Assembly: GCA_946186185.1 (NCBI GenBank)
Contig: CAMHMJ010000016.1
Location: forward strand, 1 to 64,000
Direction: 5' to 3'
Source of the DNA: an uncultured Treponema sp.
Lineage (GTDB): Bacteria > Spirochaetota > Spirochaetia > Treponematales > Treponemataceae
Length of the DNA stretch: 64,000 bases
The notes under the pieces are model-generated. The model did not search any database. It was given only the letters and a program-made list of their open reading frames with translations, and was not told the DNA's origin. A program made the position numbers and the translations under genes. This document shows, piece after piece, positions 34,043 to 41,755 of the stretch (its first letter is position 1; every line of letters begins with the position of its first letter).

Positions 34043-34161
34043 AATTCCTTCCTTTATAATAACTTTATGAGAATTTTGCGCCTTCAGGAGCGCTGGTTCG
34101 CTAGATTTTACCATTTTAACGCTCTGAAGAGCAATGATTTTTCAAGTTTTTAGTGGTCAGA

Positions 34162-35406
34162 TCAGATTACAGAATCTGGCGGGGTGGAATCTTCCATTGG
34201 ACACTGGCTTTTCAGCTGGCGCTTCTTTTCGTACATTTTTTTGTCTGCTGTGTCAAAAAAGTCCTGAAAGCAGGTGTGATTTTCCGGGTTGAATTGTTCA
34301 AATCCCCGGGCGATTACAACCTGATTTGTGTGAAGATTTTCATCGATTTGTCTGTCGAATTTTTCAAAAATTTCATTTCTGTTAATGAAGTCATAGCCTT
34401 GTAGAAGTGCCACAAATTCATCGCCGCCAATTCTGAAAACCGGACTATGCTTAAAGAAGCTGCAGATCAGCGACACGCCTTCTTTTATGAATCTGTCTCC
34501 GGCGTCGTGACCAAGGGTATCGTTGATGTTTTTAAGCCCGTTCAGGTCAAAAACAACAACTCCAAAATCGAAGAGCCCCTTATTTTCGATGCTTTCATTT
34601 ATTATTTCGATTGTTTCTGAATAGGCCAGCTTGTTTTTTACTCCGGTCAGGGCATCCGTGTGCATGAGCTTTCGGGTTATCTTTAGTTCCTGTTCCTGAT
34701 ATTCATCCTTTTTGGTCAGTGCTTCAAGTTCTACCAGTCGTTCTTCCTTTTCATCTTCCAGAACGAAGGTGTGCATAAGCGTACTTCCAAAAAGGCAGCC
34801 GAGGGCGTAAAAAGGCATAAGCGGGTAAAGGGTCTGCAGTGTAATAAATACAATCATTGCAAAACCGGAGAGGTAGATGGAGCGGTATCGGCGACGAATA
34901 CTTCCTTTTGCCATGAGCGCTTCTACAAAAAGATAGATAGAGGTTATCAGATACATACCAATCTGGGCGATCAGCAGAGAATAGCGCAGGCTGCCGGAAT
35001 GATAGACCATGTTTTTGTCGAACCAGAACATTTTTGGTAAAAAGAAATTCAGAAGAAGCACGGATAAGTCAAAAATCAGAAACATCAGGCCGATTATCCG
35101 GATAATTAAACAAAAAGTCTTTTTTTCACCAAGATAACTTATGACGAAACGTGTCCACAGCAAAATTGTGAAGGCCATTGCAATGAAATATAATAGAGTA
35201 TCTGAGTAAATCAGAAGGAAATTTTTCAAGTCGTATAGAATTCCCCACAGAATATCGGATATGTAGAAAACCATAACGCTGCAGATAAAATTCCGGTATT
35301 TTTTGTTACAGAGTTTTTCATCCTTGTTTTTGAAATTTTTAAAAATTCCAAAATTGATAATTGCGGTAAGCAATAATGCGATGATTCCAGTGCTTGAATA
35401 GTTCAT
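34162..35406 (-). CDS. membrane-bound diguanylate cyclase (GGDEF)
   Basis: This 414-residue protein has about seven N-terminal membrane helices (about 5-225), a short coiled linker (EEKEERLVELEALTKKDEYQEQEL) and a C-terminal GGDEF domain. The active-site loop RIGGDEFVALL near residue 355 is intact, as is the metal-binding VFDLNGLKNINDTLGHDAGD. It should make cyclic di-GMP in response to a membrane signal. TATAAT-like sequence is immediately before the ATG at 35406, and no Shine-Dalgarno is seen. An HD-GYP protein that degrades the same messenger is at 51.9 kb. Confidence 0.92.
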   Translation of the reverse strand: MNYSSTGIIALLLTAIINFGIFKNFKNKDEKLCNKKYRNFICSVMVFYISDILWGILYDLKNFLLIYSDTLLYFIAMAFTILLWTRFVISYLGEKKTFCLIIRIIGLMFLIFDLSVLLLNFFLPKMFWFDKNMVYHSGSLRYSLLIAQIGMYLITSIYLFVEALMAKGSIRRRYRSIYLSGFAMIVFITLQTLYPLMPFYALGCLFGSTLMHTFVLEDEKEERLVELEALTKKDEYQEQELKITRKLMHTDALTGVKNKLAYSETIEIINESIENKGLFDFGVVVFDLNGLKNINDTLGHDAGDRFIKEGVSLICSFFKHSPVFRIGGDEFVALLQGYDFINRNEIFEKFDRQIDENLHTNQVVIARGFEQFNPENHTCFQDFFDTADKKMYEKKRQLKSQCPMEDSTPPDSVI

Positions 35407-35532
35407 TCCTATTATATTGTACCACGAATTTTGAATATTGCGAGAAAAACGATTAAGTTTGCAGGGGTGGGATTAAGTTTGCAGGGGAGGGTTAGGCGTG
35501 AGCATGGTTGAGTAAAGCAGCTGAGAATAATC

Positions 35533-35561
35533 TTGCGGAGATTTTCTGTTGTTTTTATAAT
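35533..35561 (+). promoter_or_regulatory. leaderless promoter of queH
   Basis: TTGCGG, 17-nt spacer, TATAAT, then 7 nt to the ATG at 35569. The ORF-track start lies inside the -35 box. Confidence 0.6.
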
Positions 35562-35568
35562 TCTAATT

Positions 35569-36291
35569 ATGAAATCTGAATATCAGAAAAAGCTGGATTT
35601 GATTATTACGGGCTTGGAGAAAACTGGCAATGTGCAGACAGAGGTCCCGGATTTCCTGGAAAAAAAATGCAGGCCTTCGCTTCTGCTTCATGCCTGTTGC
35701 GGGCCCTGTTCTTCTTATGTGCTTGAATATCTGGCGCGGTATTTTGAAATTACTATTTTATATTACAATCCCAACATTTATCCGGAGGAGGAATATTTCC
35801 GCCGTCTTAACGAACTGAAAAATCTATTGCCCCGTTTTCCGGCTGCAATTGAAGGCGGCGTAAAGCTTGTGGAAGACCGCTACGAGCCGGAGGATTTTTA
35901 CAATGCTATCGGGGTGCGGGAAAATCCGGAACTTGCAGATGAGGCGGAAAAAGGTGAGCGCTGCCGCCGCTGTTACCAGTTTCGTCTGAAGCGGGCTTTT
36001 GAGTATGCCTGCGCCCGGGGATTTGATTATTTTTGCACAACCCTTAGTATCAGCCCTTTTAAGGATGCGGAGAAAATCAATACGATTGGAGAAGCGCTGG
36101 AAGCGGAAAAAAAATCCGAGGGTTCAAATGGACCAAAATGGCTTCCTTCAGATTTTAAGAAAAAAGGCGGATTTAAGAGGAGCCTTGAGCTTAGCGCGGA
36201 ATACGGTCTTTACCGCCAGCAGTACTGCGGCTGCGTATACAGCAAGGCAAATACGGATAAAAAGAACGCAATAAGAGATTTTTATCCGTAG
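35569..36291 (+). CDS. queH: epoxyqueuosine reductase QueH
   Basis: QueH reduces epoxyqueuosine to queuosine in the tRNA wobble position, the last step of Q modification. The 240-residue protein has LLLHACCGPCSSYVLEYL (adjacent Cys pair and CxxC), YYNPNIYPEEEYFRR, GERCRRCYQFRL and the C-terminal YRQQYCGC, all typical cysteines of QueH (DUF208), which bind an Fe-S cluster and a second metal. The start at 35569 agrees with the family length and a leaderless promoter. No other que gene is near. Confidence 0.93.
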   Translation: MKSEYQKKLDLIITGLEKTGNVQTEVPDFLEKKCRPSLLLHACCGPCSSYVLEYLARYFEITILYYNPNIYPEEEYFRRLNELKNLLPRFPAAIEGGVKLVEDRYEPEDFYNAIGVRENPELADEAEKGERCRRCYQFRLKRAFEYACARGFDYFCTTLSISPFKDAEKINTIGEALEAEKKSEGSNGPKWLPSDFKKKGGFKRSLELSAEYGLYRQQYCGCVYSKANTDKKNAIRDFYP

Positions 36292-36325
36292 AAAAATATT
36301 GAAGAATTTAATATTATCTGTATTA

Positions 36326-36388
36326 AGAGATTGGGACGAGTTAGCGTGTCATTATATGATGTGCTGAGGTTCCCAGTCTCTTTTTTTT
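36326..36388. terminator. terminator between queH and the TPM array
   Basis: AGAGATTGGGAC pairs with GTTCCCAGTCTCT around an AT-rich loop, followed by TTTTTTTT. It lies between converging genes. Confidence 0.75.
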
Positions 36389-36436
36389 ATTCGTGCAATA
36401 TATGCGAGATAAACTGTCACCCATCTACAAAAACCT

Positions 36437-37699
36437 CTAATTCAAAATTCCCGTAATATTTCCGTCTTTGTCGGTGGTGTAGTCGTGGGCTTTAACCGGG
36501 GCGCCGCAGTGAGGGCATTTTTTGTGCAGCAGGATTGAATAAACGCCGCCGCAGTATTCGCAGGTGTCTTCGTCTACAAAATTTTCCGGGCAGAGCTTTG
36601 CGGTTTTGTAGACTTTTTCCTGATCCGGATGAAAGCCGCCGAAAGCAAAAAGGAAAACCAGAATTCCAATTATAAGCGCTATGACCGCACCGACAATTGA
36701 TTCCGTTGGAATATAGGTGTTCATTACGACTTTGTTAAAATCGTTGAATGCCTGTGCAATTGCCTCTCCAACCTGATACTGGTCCCGCTGCAAAAGATAT
36801 TTCTGAAGCTTTTGATTAAAGATGTCTGTTTCGTGGCTGGTGAGAATCGGATCGGTGTAGTCGCCCTGAACTCCGTGCCATTTCCAGTCTTCAAAGCCAG
36901 CGGAAATATTCTTGAGTGGGCTGGCTGACTCCGATGTTCCGGAATTGCCTGCTCCACTGTTGACTGTGTCAGCACCGGCTATGGTATTACCTGCAGATAG
37001 AGCGGCGCTCTCGTCAGCACCCGCAGCTATTTCCGCGTCAACACTACCAGTTCCAGCACCGGCTGTATTTGCCTGCGGAGTGGAGTACAGAATCAGCCAG
37101 TGTTTTTCGTCGTCGAAGGTGTTCACATACACATCGTAGGCGTAGTGCTCAAGAGCGGTATAGTTGTTTATCCATTTTGAATCTTCCGCGGTGATGACAG
37201 AGGCGCAGATTCCGGTGGTCTTGTAAAAATCAGAAAGTGCCGACTTAAGAGATGCCGTTTCTCCCAGAACATTTGCGTTGTCGATTATGACAGGGTTTCT
37301 TACATCGGTTGCGGCCAGCTCTTCTTCCGTCCAGAAAAGTTTGAGCGGGTGGTGAATTGAACCAAGCAGCCCCGTAAGCCAGAAAGCCATGAACACAAGG
37401 AATTTTGTGATTTTCTTTCTGGTTTTTATGGGCTTTGTGATGTCGTAATTTGCCCAGACATAGACAGGTTTTGAGTCTTCAAAGTAAACGTAGCGCTTTG
37501 CTCCGGAAAACTTGGCGGTTTTCATGGTATTCGGCTTCTGGTAACTGGACGCGCCTGTTCCCGAACTCCCTGAATAACTGCTGTATGAACTGTTGTCGGA
37601 ATAACTTCGAGAACTAGAGCTCCCGGAGTGCGAATAGCTGCTTCCCGAGCTTGAATATCCTCCGCCAGAATGGCTTCCGCCCCCTGATGAATGTGGCAT
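36437..37699 (-). CDS. TPM-like membrane protein with zinc ribbon, paralog 5
   Basis: This 420-residue member of a local five-gene family starts MPHSSGGGSHSGGGYSSSG, a His/Ser/Gly tail of about 60 residues. It then has FSGAKRYVYFEDSKPVYVWANYDI, a membrane helix, and an extracytoplasmic TPM-like (YgcG/YdjH) domain beginning NANVLGETASLKSALSDFYKTTGI with HWLILY and W.WHGVQGDYTDPIL. A second helix and a C-terminal zinc ribbon (CEYCGGVYSILLHKKCPHCG) follow. It carries a unique Ala/Gly/Thr/Ser-rich insert of about 60 residues inside the TPM domain. The start is ATG 37699. The upstream frame is the leader RNA. Two leader copies in tandem precede it. Confidence 0.7.
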   Translation of the reverse strand: MPHSSGGGSHSGGGYSSSGSSYSHSGSSSSRSYSDNSSYSSYSGSSGTGASSYQKPNTMKTAKFSGAKRYVYFEDSKPVYVWANYDITKPIKTRKKITKFLVFMAFWLTGLLGSIHHPLKLFWTEEELAATDVRNPVIIDNANVLGETASLKSALSDFYKTTGICASVITAEDSKWINNYTALEHYAYDVYVNTFDDEKHWLILYSTPQANTAGAGTGSVDAEIAAGADESAALSAGNTIAGADTVNSGAGNSGTSESASPLKNISAGFEDWKWHGVQGDYTDPILTSHETDIFNQKLQKYLLQRDQYQVGEAIAQAFNDFNKVVMNTYIPTESIVGAVIALIIGILVFLFAFGGFHPDQEKVYKTAKLCPENFVDEDTCEYCGGVYSILLHKKCPHCGAPVKAHDYTTDKDGNITGILN

Positions 37700-37705
37700 T
37701 TTTAA

Positions 37706-37786
37706 CTCCTGAGAGAAGCAGCTGTGCTGCTTCCTGATAGATTGTAAGCCGTTAAGAAAATTGCGGAAGCAATTTTTAGGCTGTCC
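37706..37786 (-). promoter_or_regulatory. structured leader element, copy C1 (TPM paralog 5, proximal)
   Basis: Minus strand: AGCC..GGCT clamp around AAAATTGC-ttcc-GCAATTTT, then GAAGCAGC-aca-GCTGCTTC (37715-37733) and CTCAGGAG before the ATG at 37699. It is nearly identical to copy A although the genes downstream are unrelated. Confidence 0.75.
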
Positions 37787-37793
37787 ACCTTGA

Positions 37794-37865
37794 GAAGCAG
37801 CTGTGCTGCTTCCTGATAGATTGTAAGCCGTCAAGAAAATTGCGGAAGCAATTTTTAGGCTGTCC
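37794..37865 (-). promoter_or_regulatory. structured leader element, copy C2 (tandem distal copy)
   Basis: A second, almost identical copy lies 7 nt upstream of C1 and differs mainly where the Shine-Dalgarno would be (TCTCAAGGTGG). A GGACAGCC start is shared with copies C1 and E. The duplication looks recent. Confidence 0.75.
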
Positions 37866-37879
37866 TCTTATTTAAGCGC

Positions 37880-38611
37880 TTATTTTGAAGTTACGCTCTG
37901 ATATTTCTTCATCTTTTTGGTCTTGCCGTCTTCGGTAAGCTCGTAGATGTAGAAGGTTTCTTCATCAGTGTCTTCGATGGCAGTGTGGCTGTAAACCAGG
38001 TTGCCTTCCTTTGAATAAACGTACTCGGTAAAGGTTCCGTCGGCATAGGTCTTTTTTGTAAGGTGCTTGTTTTCGTCGTAGGTGTAGAGCTCTTCTTCAC
38101 CGTAGGAATAAGTCTTTTTGGAACGGCGGCCTTCGGTATTGTATTCGTAGTTTTCAGAATAAAGAATTACATCGCCTTCATAGTAGGTGATTTCAACCAG
38201 CTTGCCGTTCTGGTCGTAGGAATATTTTCTTCCGGTGCTGTCGTTTCCGCGTTTTGCAAGAAGCACGCCGTTTGCATCGTAATCGTACCATTCTTCGATG
38301 TCTGCGGAAGTTTTTTTGTGGGTCAAGAGACCTTTTTTGTTGTATTCAAAGGTCTCCTTGTAGCCGCTGTCGTGGGATACGCTGGAAATTCGACCCTTTT
38401 TATCGTATTTGTAAGTGATTACAGGTCCTGAAGCCTGCTTAAGGCTGGAAAGCCGTCCGTTTGCGTCAAAGTCCCGCTCCTCAACCAGATTTACATCGCG
38501 GGTAATTTTGTCTTTTCCCGGAATAAAGAAGGATTTTTCCTCAGCATGAACAAAAAATGAAGAAAGCAAAAGTGTTGCAAAAAATGCTGTCTGTTTAGAT
38601 ATCTTTTTCAT
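37880..38611 (-). CDS. secreted YD-repeat (RHS-like) protein 1
   Basis: This 243-residue exported protein has a signal peptide (MKKISKQTAFFATLLLSSFFVHA) and then about eight imperfect repeats of 20-25 residues such as ITYKYDKKGRISSVSHDSGY and ETFEYNKKGLL. This is the tyrosine-aspartate pattern of RHS/YD repeats, which form beta-shells or carbohydrate-binding sheets. No toxin domain follows. It sits between two TPM paralogs on the same strand with an AGGAG Shine-Dalgarno, so it may be a periplasmic or surface partner of the TPM proteins. It is a paralog of the protein at 39.9 kb. Confidence 0.8.
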   Translation of the reverse strand: MKKISKQTAFFATLLLSSFFVHAEEKSFFIPGKDKITRDVNLVEERDFDANGRLSSLKQASGPVITYKYDKKGRISSVSHDSGYKETFEYNKKGLLTHKKTSADIEEWYDYDANGVLLAKRGNDSTGRKYSYDQNGKLVEITYYEGDVILYSENYEYNTEGRRSKKTYSYGEEELYTYDENKHLTKKTYADGTFTEYVYSKEGNLVYSHTAIEDTDEETFYIYELTEDGKTKKMKKYQSVTSK

Positions 38612-38695
38612 ACGGTAATCTCCTTATTTTTTAATATCGCACAAATTAAAGCATAAACATTCTAACCGATTTTCAGTTTTTTTTCATCTTTTTTT

Positions 38696-39754
38696 TTAGG
38701 AGGTGGAAGTCTCCGTTTTCTGTACCTCTGCTCCACAGTGCGGACAGGTTGTGTGAAGTCCCTTGACATAAACGCCCTGGCAGAAAGGACAGGTTTCCTG
38801 ATCGGTAAAGCCCTCCGGACATTCCACTGCAGTCTTGTATTTCTTGTTCCTTTTGCTGTCGGCAAGTATCAGAAAAATTGGCGGCAGGAACATCAGGGAG
38901 AAAACTCCTCCGGCGATGATGGCTATAACGATAGAAAAAACAGGAATGTACCTTTTCATTGCAACTGGAGTCAGAGTGTCGAAGGCCGTTATGAGTGCTT
39001 CTCCAACGCTGTACTGATTTCTCTGCAAAAGACATTTCTGAAAGGTTTTGTTGAATAAATCTGTTTCCCTGCTGGAAAGGATAGGGTCGGTGTCGTCGCC
39101 CTGCATTCCTTCCCATTTCCAGTCGTCAAAACCGTCAGAAAGGTCATTGTCCGGGCGGTAAACGATGAGCCAGTGCTTTTCGTCTTCAAAGTGGTCTACG
39201 TACCAGTCGAAAGCGTATTTTTCAAGCAAATTGTAAGTACCTGTGTTTTCATATTTAGTGCATGTTTCTTCCCATTCTTCCTGAGTGAGAGTTTTAACTG
39301 CCGGGGTAATTCCGGTTTCATCAAAAAAGCGCTTAAAGGCGTCTTCCACGGCCAGTCTGTCCGGAATTACATTTGCGTCATCCTGAATGACAATTTCTGT
39401 GTTGTAGGTCGTTAAAAGCTTTTTCGGGGCGTGTCTGCCTGTAAGCGTAACCAGCAAAACAGTTATGAGAACAAACCATGCCCAGATTGTAGAAAGGCAG
39501 CCTATTGCAAGACGCTTTTCACAGCCGTTGTTGGGTTTAATGTCGTAGTTTGCGTAAACATATTCCGGCTGTTTATTCACATAGTAAACGTACTTTTTTG
39601 AACCTTCAAAATAGGTTGTGGATTTTTTTGAAGTCGGTGTTGAGCTTGAATGGTAACTGCTGCTTCCTGAACTGTGATAGCTGTGGTAGCTTGAGTGGTG
39701 CGAGCTTGAATGGTGTCCGCCAGAGTGGCTTCCGCCTCCTGATGAATGTGGCAT
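38696..39754 (-). CDS. TPM-like membrane protein with zinc ribbon, paralog 4
   Basis: This 352-residue family member has the tail MPHSSGGGSHSGGHHSSSHHSSYHSYHSSGSS (unusually rich in His), then FEGSKKYVYYVNKQPEYVYANYDI, a first membrane helix (about 82-105) and a TPM-like domain (DANVIPDRLAVEDAFKRFFDETGITPAV, HWLIVY, WKWEGMQGDDTDPIL, CLLQRNQYSVGEA). A second helix and the zinc ribbon CPEGFTDQETCPFCQGVYVKGLHTTCPHCG follow. Two membrane helices would put both tail and ribbon on one side, most likely the cytoplasm. It is preceded by leader copy D with AGGAGG, and the YD-repeat 2 gene is upstream. Confidence 0.7.
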   Translation of the reverse strand: MPHSSGGGSHSGGHHSSSHHSSYHSYHSSGSSSYHSSSTPTSKKSTTYFEGSKKYVYYVNKQPEYVYANYDIKPNNGCEKRLAIGCLSTIWAWFVLITVLLVTLTGRHAPKKLLTTYNTEIVIQDDANVIPDRLAVEDAFKRFFDETGITPAVKTLTQEEWEETCTKYENTGTYNLLEKYAFDWYVDHFEDEKHWLIVYRPDNDLSDGFDDWKWEGMQGDDTDPILSSRETDLFNKTFQKCLLQRNQYSVGEALITAFDTLTPVAMKRYIPVFSIVIAIIAGGVFSLMFLPPIFLILADSKRNKKYKTAVECPEGFTDQETCPFCQGVYVKGLHTTCPHCGAEVQKTETSTS

Positions 39755-39757
39755 GTA

Positions 39758-39841
39758 TCCTCCTGAGAGAAAACAGCTCTCGCTGTTTTCCTGATTAATT
39801 GGAAGCCGTTAAAAAAATTGCGGAGGCAATTTTTAGGCTAT
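39758..39841 (-). promoter_or_regulatory. structured leader element, copy D (TPM paralog 4)
   Basis: AGCC/GGCT (39804-39839) clamps AAAATTGC-ctcc-GCAATTTT. The second hairpin is GAAAACAGC-gaga-GCTGTTTTC (39769-39790), matching the copy B stem but with a four-base loop. AGGAGG follows directly. The linker conserves aacggctt..aa(t)caatCAGG-like wording. Confidence 0.75.
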
Positions 39842-39885
39842 CTTTCTTAGTTTTAATATCGTTGTGCGCTATAGGCCGCCTATCC

Positions 39886-40641
39886 TTAGCCGTAAATCTG
39901 GCAGATGTATTTCTTTATTGTTTTTATGGTTCCGTCGTCGTAGCGTTCGTAGATGAAGAATTCTTCGGTTTCGCAGTCATAGACTCTTGTGACTCTGTAA
40001 ACTACGCTTCCGTCTCCGCCGTACCAGGCTTTTGTAACTGAACCGTCAGAATAGTTAGTTTCTACAATATTTCCTTCACGGTCGTAGGTGTAGAATTCTG
40101 AAACTCCGTCGGAAACTTCTTTTGAAGTCATTCTGTCGTTTTCATCGTAGAAATACCATTCTCTGTAGTAGAATGTGTCACCGTCTCCTTCGTTGGTTTC
40201 AAAAAGACGACCTTTTTCATCGTAGATATATCCGTAAACGGTTCCGTCGCTGCTTTTGATATTCAGAAGTCGGCCGTTTTTGTCATAATTGTAAACCTGG
40301 GTCTCTCCTTCCGAATTTGAATACTTGATGCGCTTTCCTTTTTTGTCGTAGGTGTATTTCTGGACAAAGTCCTGTGCGGTATGTTCGATGAGGTTTCCGT
40401 TTTTGTCGTATTTGTAGAACTGGTCGATGCCGCCGTTTTTGCAGACAGTGCTTAAAAGGTGCCCCTGCTGGTCAAAGGTCTGAACTGTGTCCAGGGTAAC
40501 TTCCCGCTTAAGTTCAATTGGATCGTGTCCCATAATGAAAAAGCTTCGGGTTTCAGTTTGAGCATGTGCGAATAGTGCTGCGGTCAGAAAAAGCGAAGCA
40601 GCGACAGTTTTTTTTGAAAATAACTTTGAAAATCTATGCAT
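39886..40641 (-). CDS. secreted YD-repeat (RHS-like) protein 2
   Basis: This 251-residue paralog of the 37.9-kb protein has a signal peptide (MHRFSKLFSKKTVAASLFLTAALFAHAQ). It then has FIMGHDPIELKREVTL followed by about nine YD-type repeats (FYKYDKNGNLIEH, KYTYDKKGKRIKY, VYNYDKNGRLLNI). The ORF track begins 66 nt earlier; ATG 40641 has AAGGAG 8 nt upstream. A short hairpin of the AAACTCG repeat family lies directly before it. Position between TPM paralogs 3 and 4 suggests co-expression. Confidence 0.8.
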   Translation of the reverse strand: MHRFSKLFSKKTVAASLFLTAALFAHAQTETRSFFIMGHDPIELKREVTLDTVQTFDQQGHLLSTVCKNGGIDQFYKYDKNGNLIEHTAQDFVQKYTYDKKGKRIKYSNSEGETQVYNYDKNGRLLNIKSSDGTVYGYIYDEKGRLFETNEGDGDTFYYREWYFYDENDRMTSKEVSDGVSEFYTYDREGNIVETNYSDGSVTKAWYGGDGSVVYRVTRVYDCETEEFFIYERYDDGTIKTIKKYICQIYG

Positions 40642-40662
40642 CTTAAAATCTCCTTGAGTGAG

Positions 40663-40707
40663 GTGAATATTGAATTTGTAGTTGAAATAATAAAACTCGA
40701 TATTCAC
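40663..40707. repeat. short hairpin of the AAACTCGATATTC repeat family
   Basis: GTGAATATTGAATTT pairs with AAACTCGATATTCAC around a 15-base loop. It lies between TPM paralog 3 and the YD-repeat 2 gene and may act as an attenuator or processing site. Confidence 0.6.
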
Positions 40708-40731
40708 TTTAACAATATAATTCCTTTCTGG

Positions 40732-41688
40732 TTACTTATTCAACAAAGCGCCGCAGTGGGGGCAGCGTTTTTGAAGACCAACGATGTAAATTCCGCCGCA
40801 GTATGAGCACGGCTCCTGATCGGTAAGCTCGTCCGGGCATTTAACTGCTGTTGCGTAGTATTTAAATTTCCGCTTGTCGTTTGCAAAGGAAATTAACAGC
40901 GGAATAAAAATCATGGAGAAGAAGACTACAACTCCAATCATTGTGTTTCTTTTTCCTTCCGGAAGGTAAACCCGCATGGCAACCGGCGTAAGTGTGTCAA
41001 AAGCGATTTTAATTGCCTGTCCCACATCGTATTTTTCCCGCTGCAAAAGGCATTTGTGCAGGGTTGTATTAAAAAGCGCAACTTCTTCTTCAGCAAGAAT
41101 CGGGTCGGTGTCGTTTCCCTGCATGCCTTCCCACTTCCAGTTGTCAAAGCCGTCGGATACATCCGGGTCAGCAGAATACACGATGAGCCAGTGCTTTTCG
41201 TCGGGAAACAAGTCCTTGTAGACTCTGTAGGCATAGTCTTCAAGAAAATAGTATCTCTGGTCCCATTCGCTGTGGTTCACAGTTTTTACGGCCGGAGTGA
41301 TTCCCGTTTCCTTGTAAAAGGCCGTAAGTGACTTTTTAAGGGCTTCCTTGTTGGGAATTAAATTTTCCTCGTCAAGAATCAGAATCTGAGTATCAACTCC
41401 GGTGGTGTCCATTCTCTTTGGATTGTGCCAGGAGCAAACCAGCATTACCGCGCACATAATCAGAAAGATTGCGTAAAGGACAATTGTATTCTTGAGTCCT
41501 TCCGGCTCTTCCCGGGTGATATCGTAGTCTGCGTAAAGAATTTCCGGGTGCTTGTTCACATAATAAACGTATTTTGTGGCGCCCTTAAATGAAGTTCGTC
41601 TTCTTGTTCTTGAAGCTCCCGAGCCTGAGTGACTCGAACCTGAACGGTGTCCGCCTGAATGGCTTCCGCCTCCTGATGAATGTGGCAT
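40732..41688 (-). CDS. TPM-like membrane protein with zinc ribbon, paralog 3
   Basis: At 318 residues this is among the shortest complete members. The tail MPHSSGGGSHSGGHRSGSSHSG is followed by FKGATKYVYYVNKHPEILYADYDI, a membrane helix (about 65-88) and the TPM-like domain (EENLIPNKEALKKSLTAFYKETGITPAV, DEKHWLIVYS, WKWEGMQGNDTDPIL). A second helix and the ribbon CPDELTDQEPCSYCGGIYIVGLQKRCPHCG end the protein. The start ATG 41688 has GGGAGAAG upstream. The 70-nt upstream space holds one hairpin AGACCGC/GCGGTCT and an AGCC-like word, possibly a degenerate leader. Confidence 0.7.
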   Translation of the reverse strand: MPHSSGGGSHSGGHRSGSSHSGSGASRTRRRTSFKGATKYVYYVNKHPEILYADYDITREEPEGLKNTIVLYAIFLIMCAVMLVCSWHNPKRMDTTGVDTQILILDEENLIPNKEALKKSLTAFYKETGITPAVKTVNHSEWDQRYYFLEDYAYRVYKDLFPDEKHWLIVYSADPDVSDGFDNWKWEGMQGNDTDPILAEEEVALFNTTLHKCLLQREKYDVGQAIKIAFDTLTPVAMRVYLPEGKRNTMIGVVVFFSMIFIPLLISFANDKRKFKYYATAVKCPDELTDQEPCSYCGGIYIVGLQKRCPHCGALLNK

Positions 41689-41701
41689 AATAACTTCTCC
41701 C

Positions 41702-41752
41702 TGTGCAAGACCGCCGGAAATTGCGGTCTAAGTTTAATTTTGGCTATTCTTG
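41702..41752 (-). promoter_or_regulatory. possible degenerate leader upstream of TPM paralog 3
   Basis: Minus strand: ATAGCCAAAATTAAAC, then the hairpin AGACCGC-aatttccg-GCGGTCT, then GGGAGAAG and the ATG. Hairpin 1 of the leader family is missing, so membership is doubtful, but the hairpin-just-before-Shine-Dalgarno layout is kept. Confidence 0.3.
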
Positions 41753-41755
41753 TTT

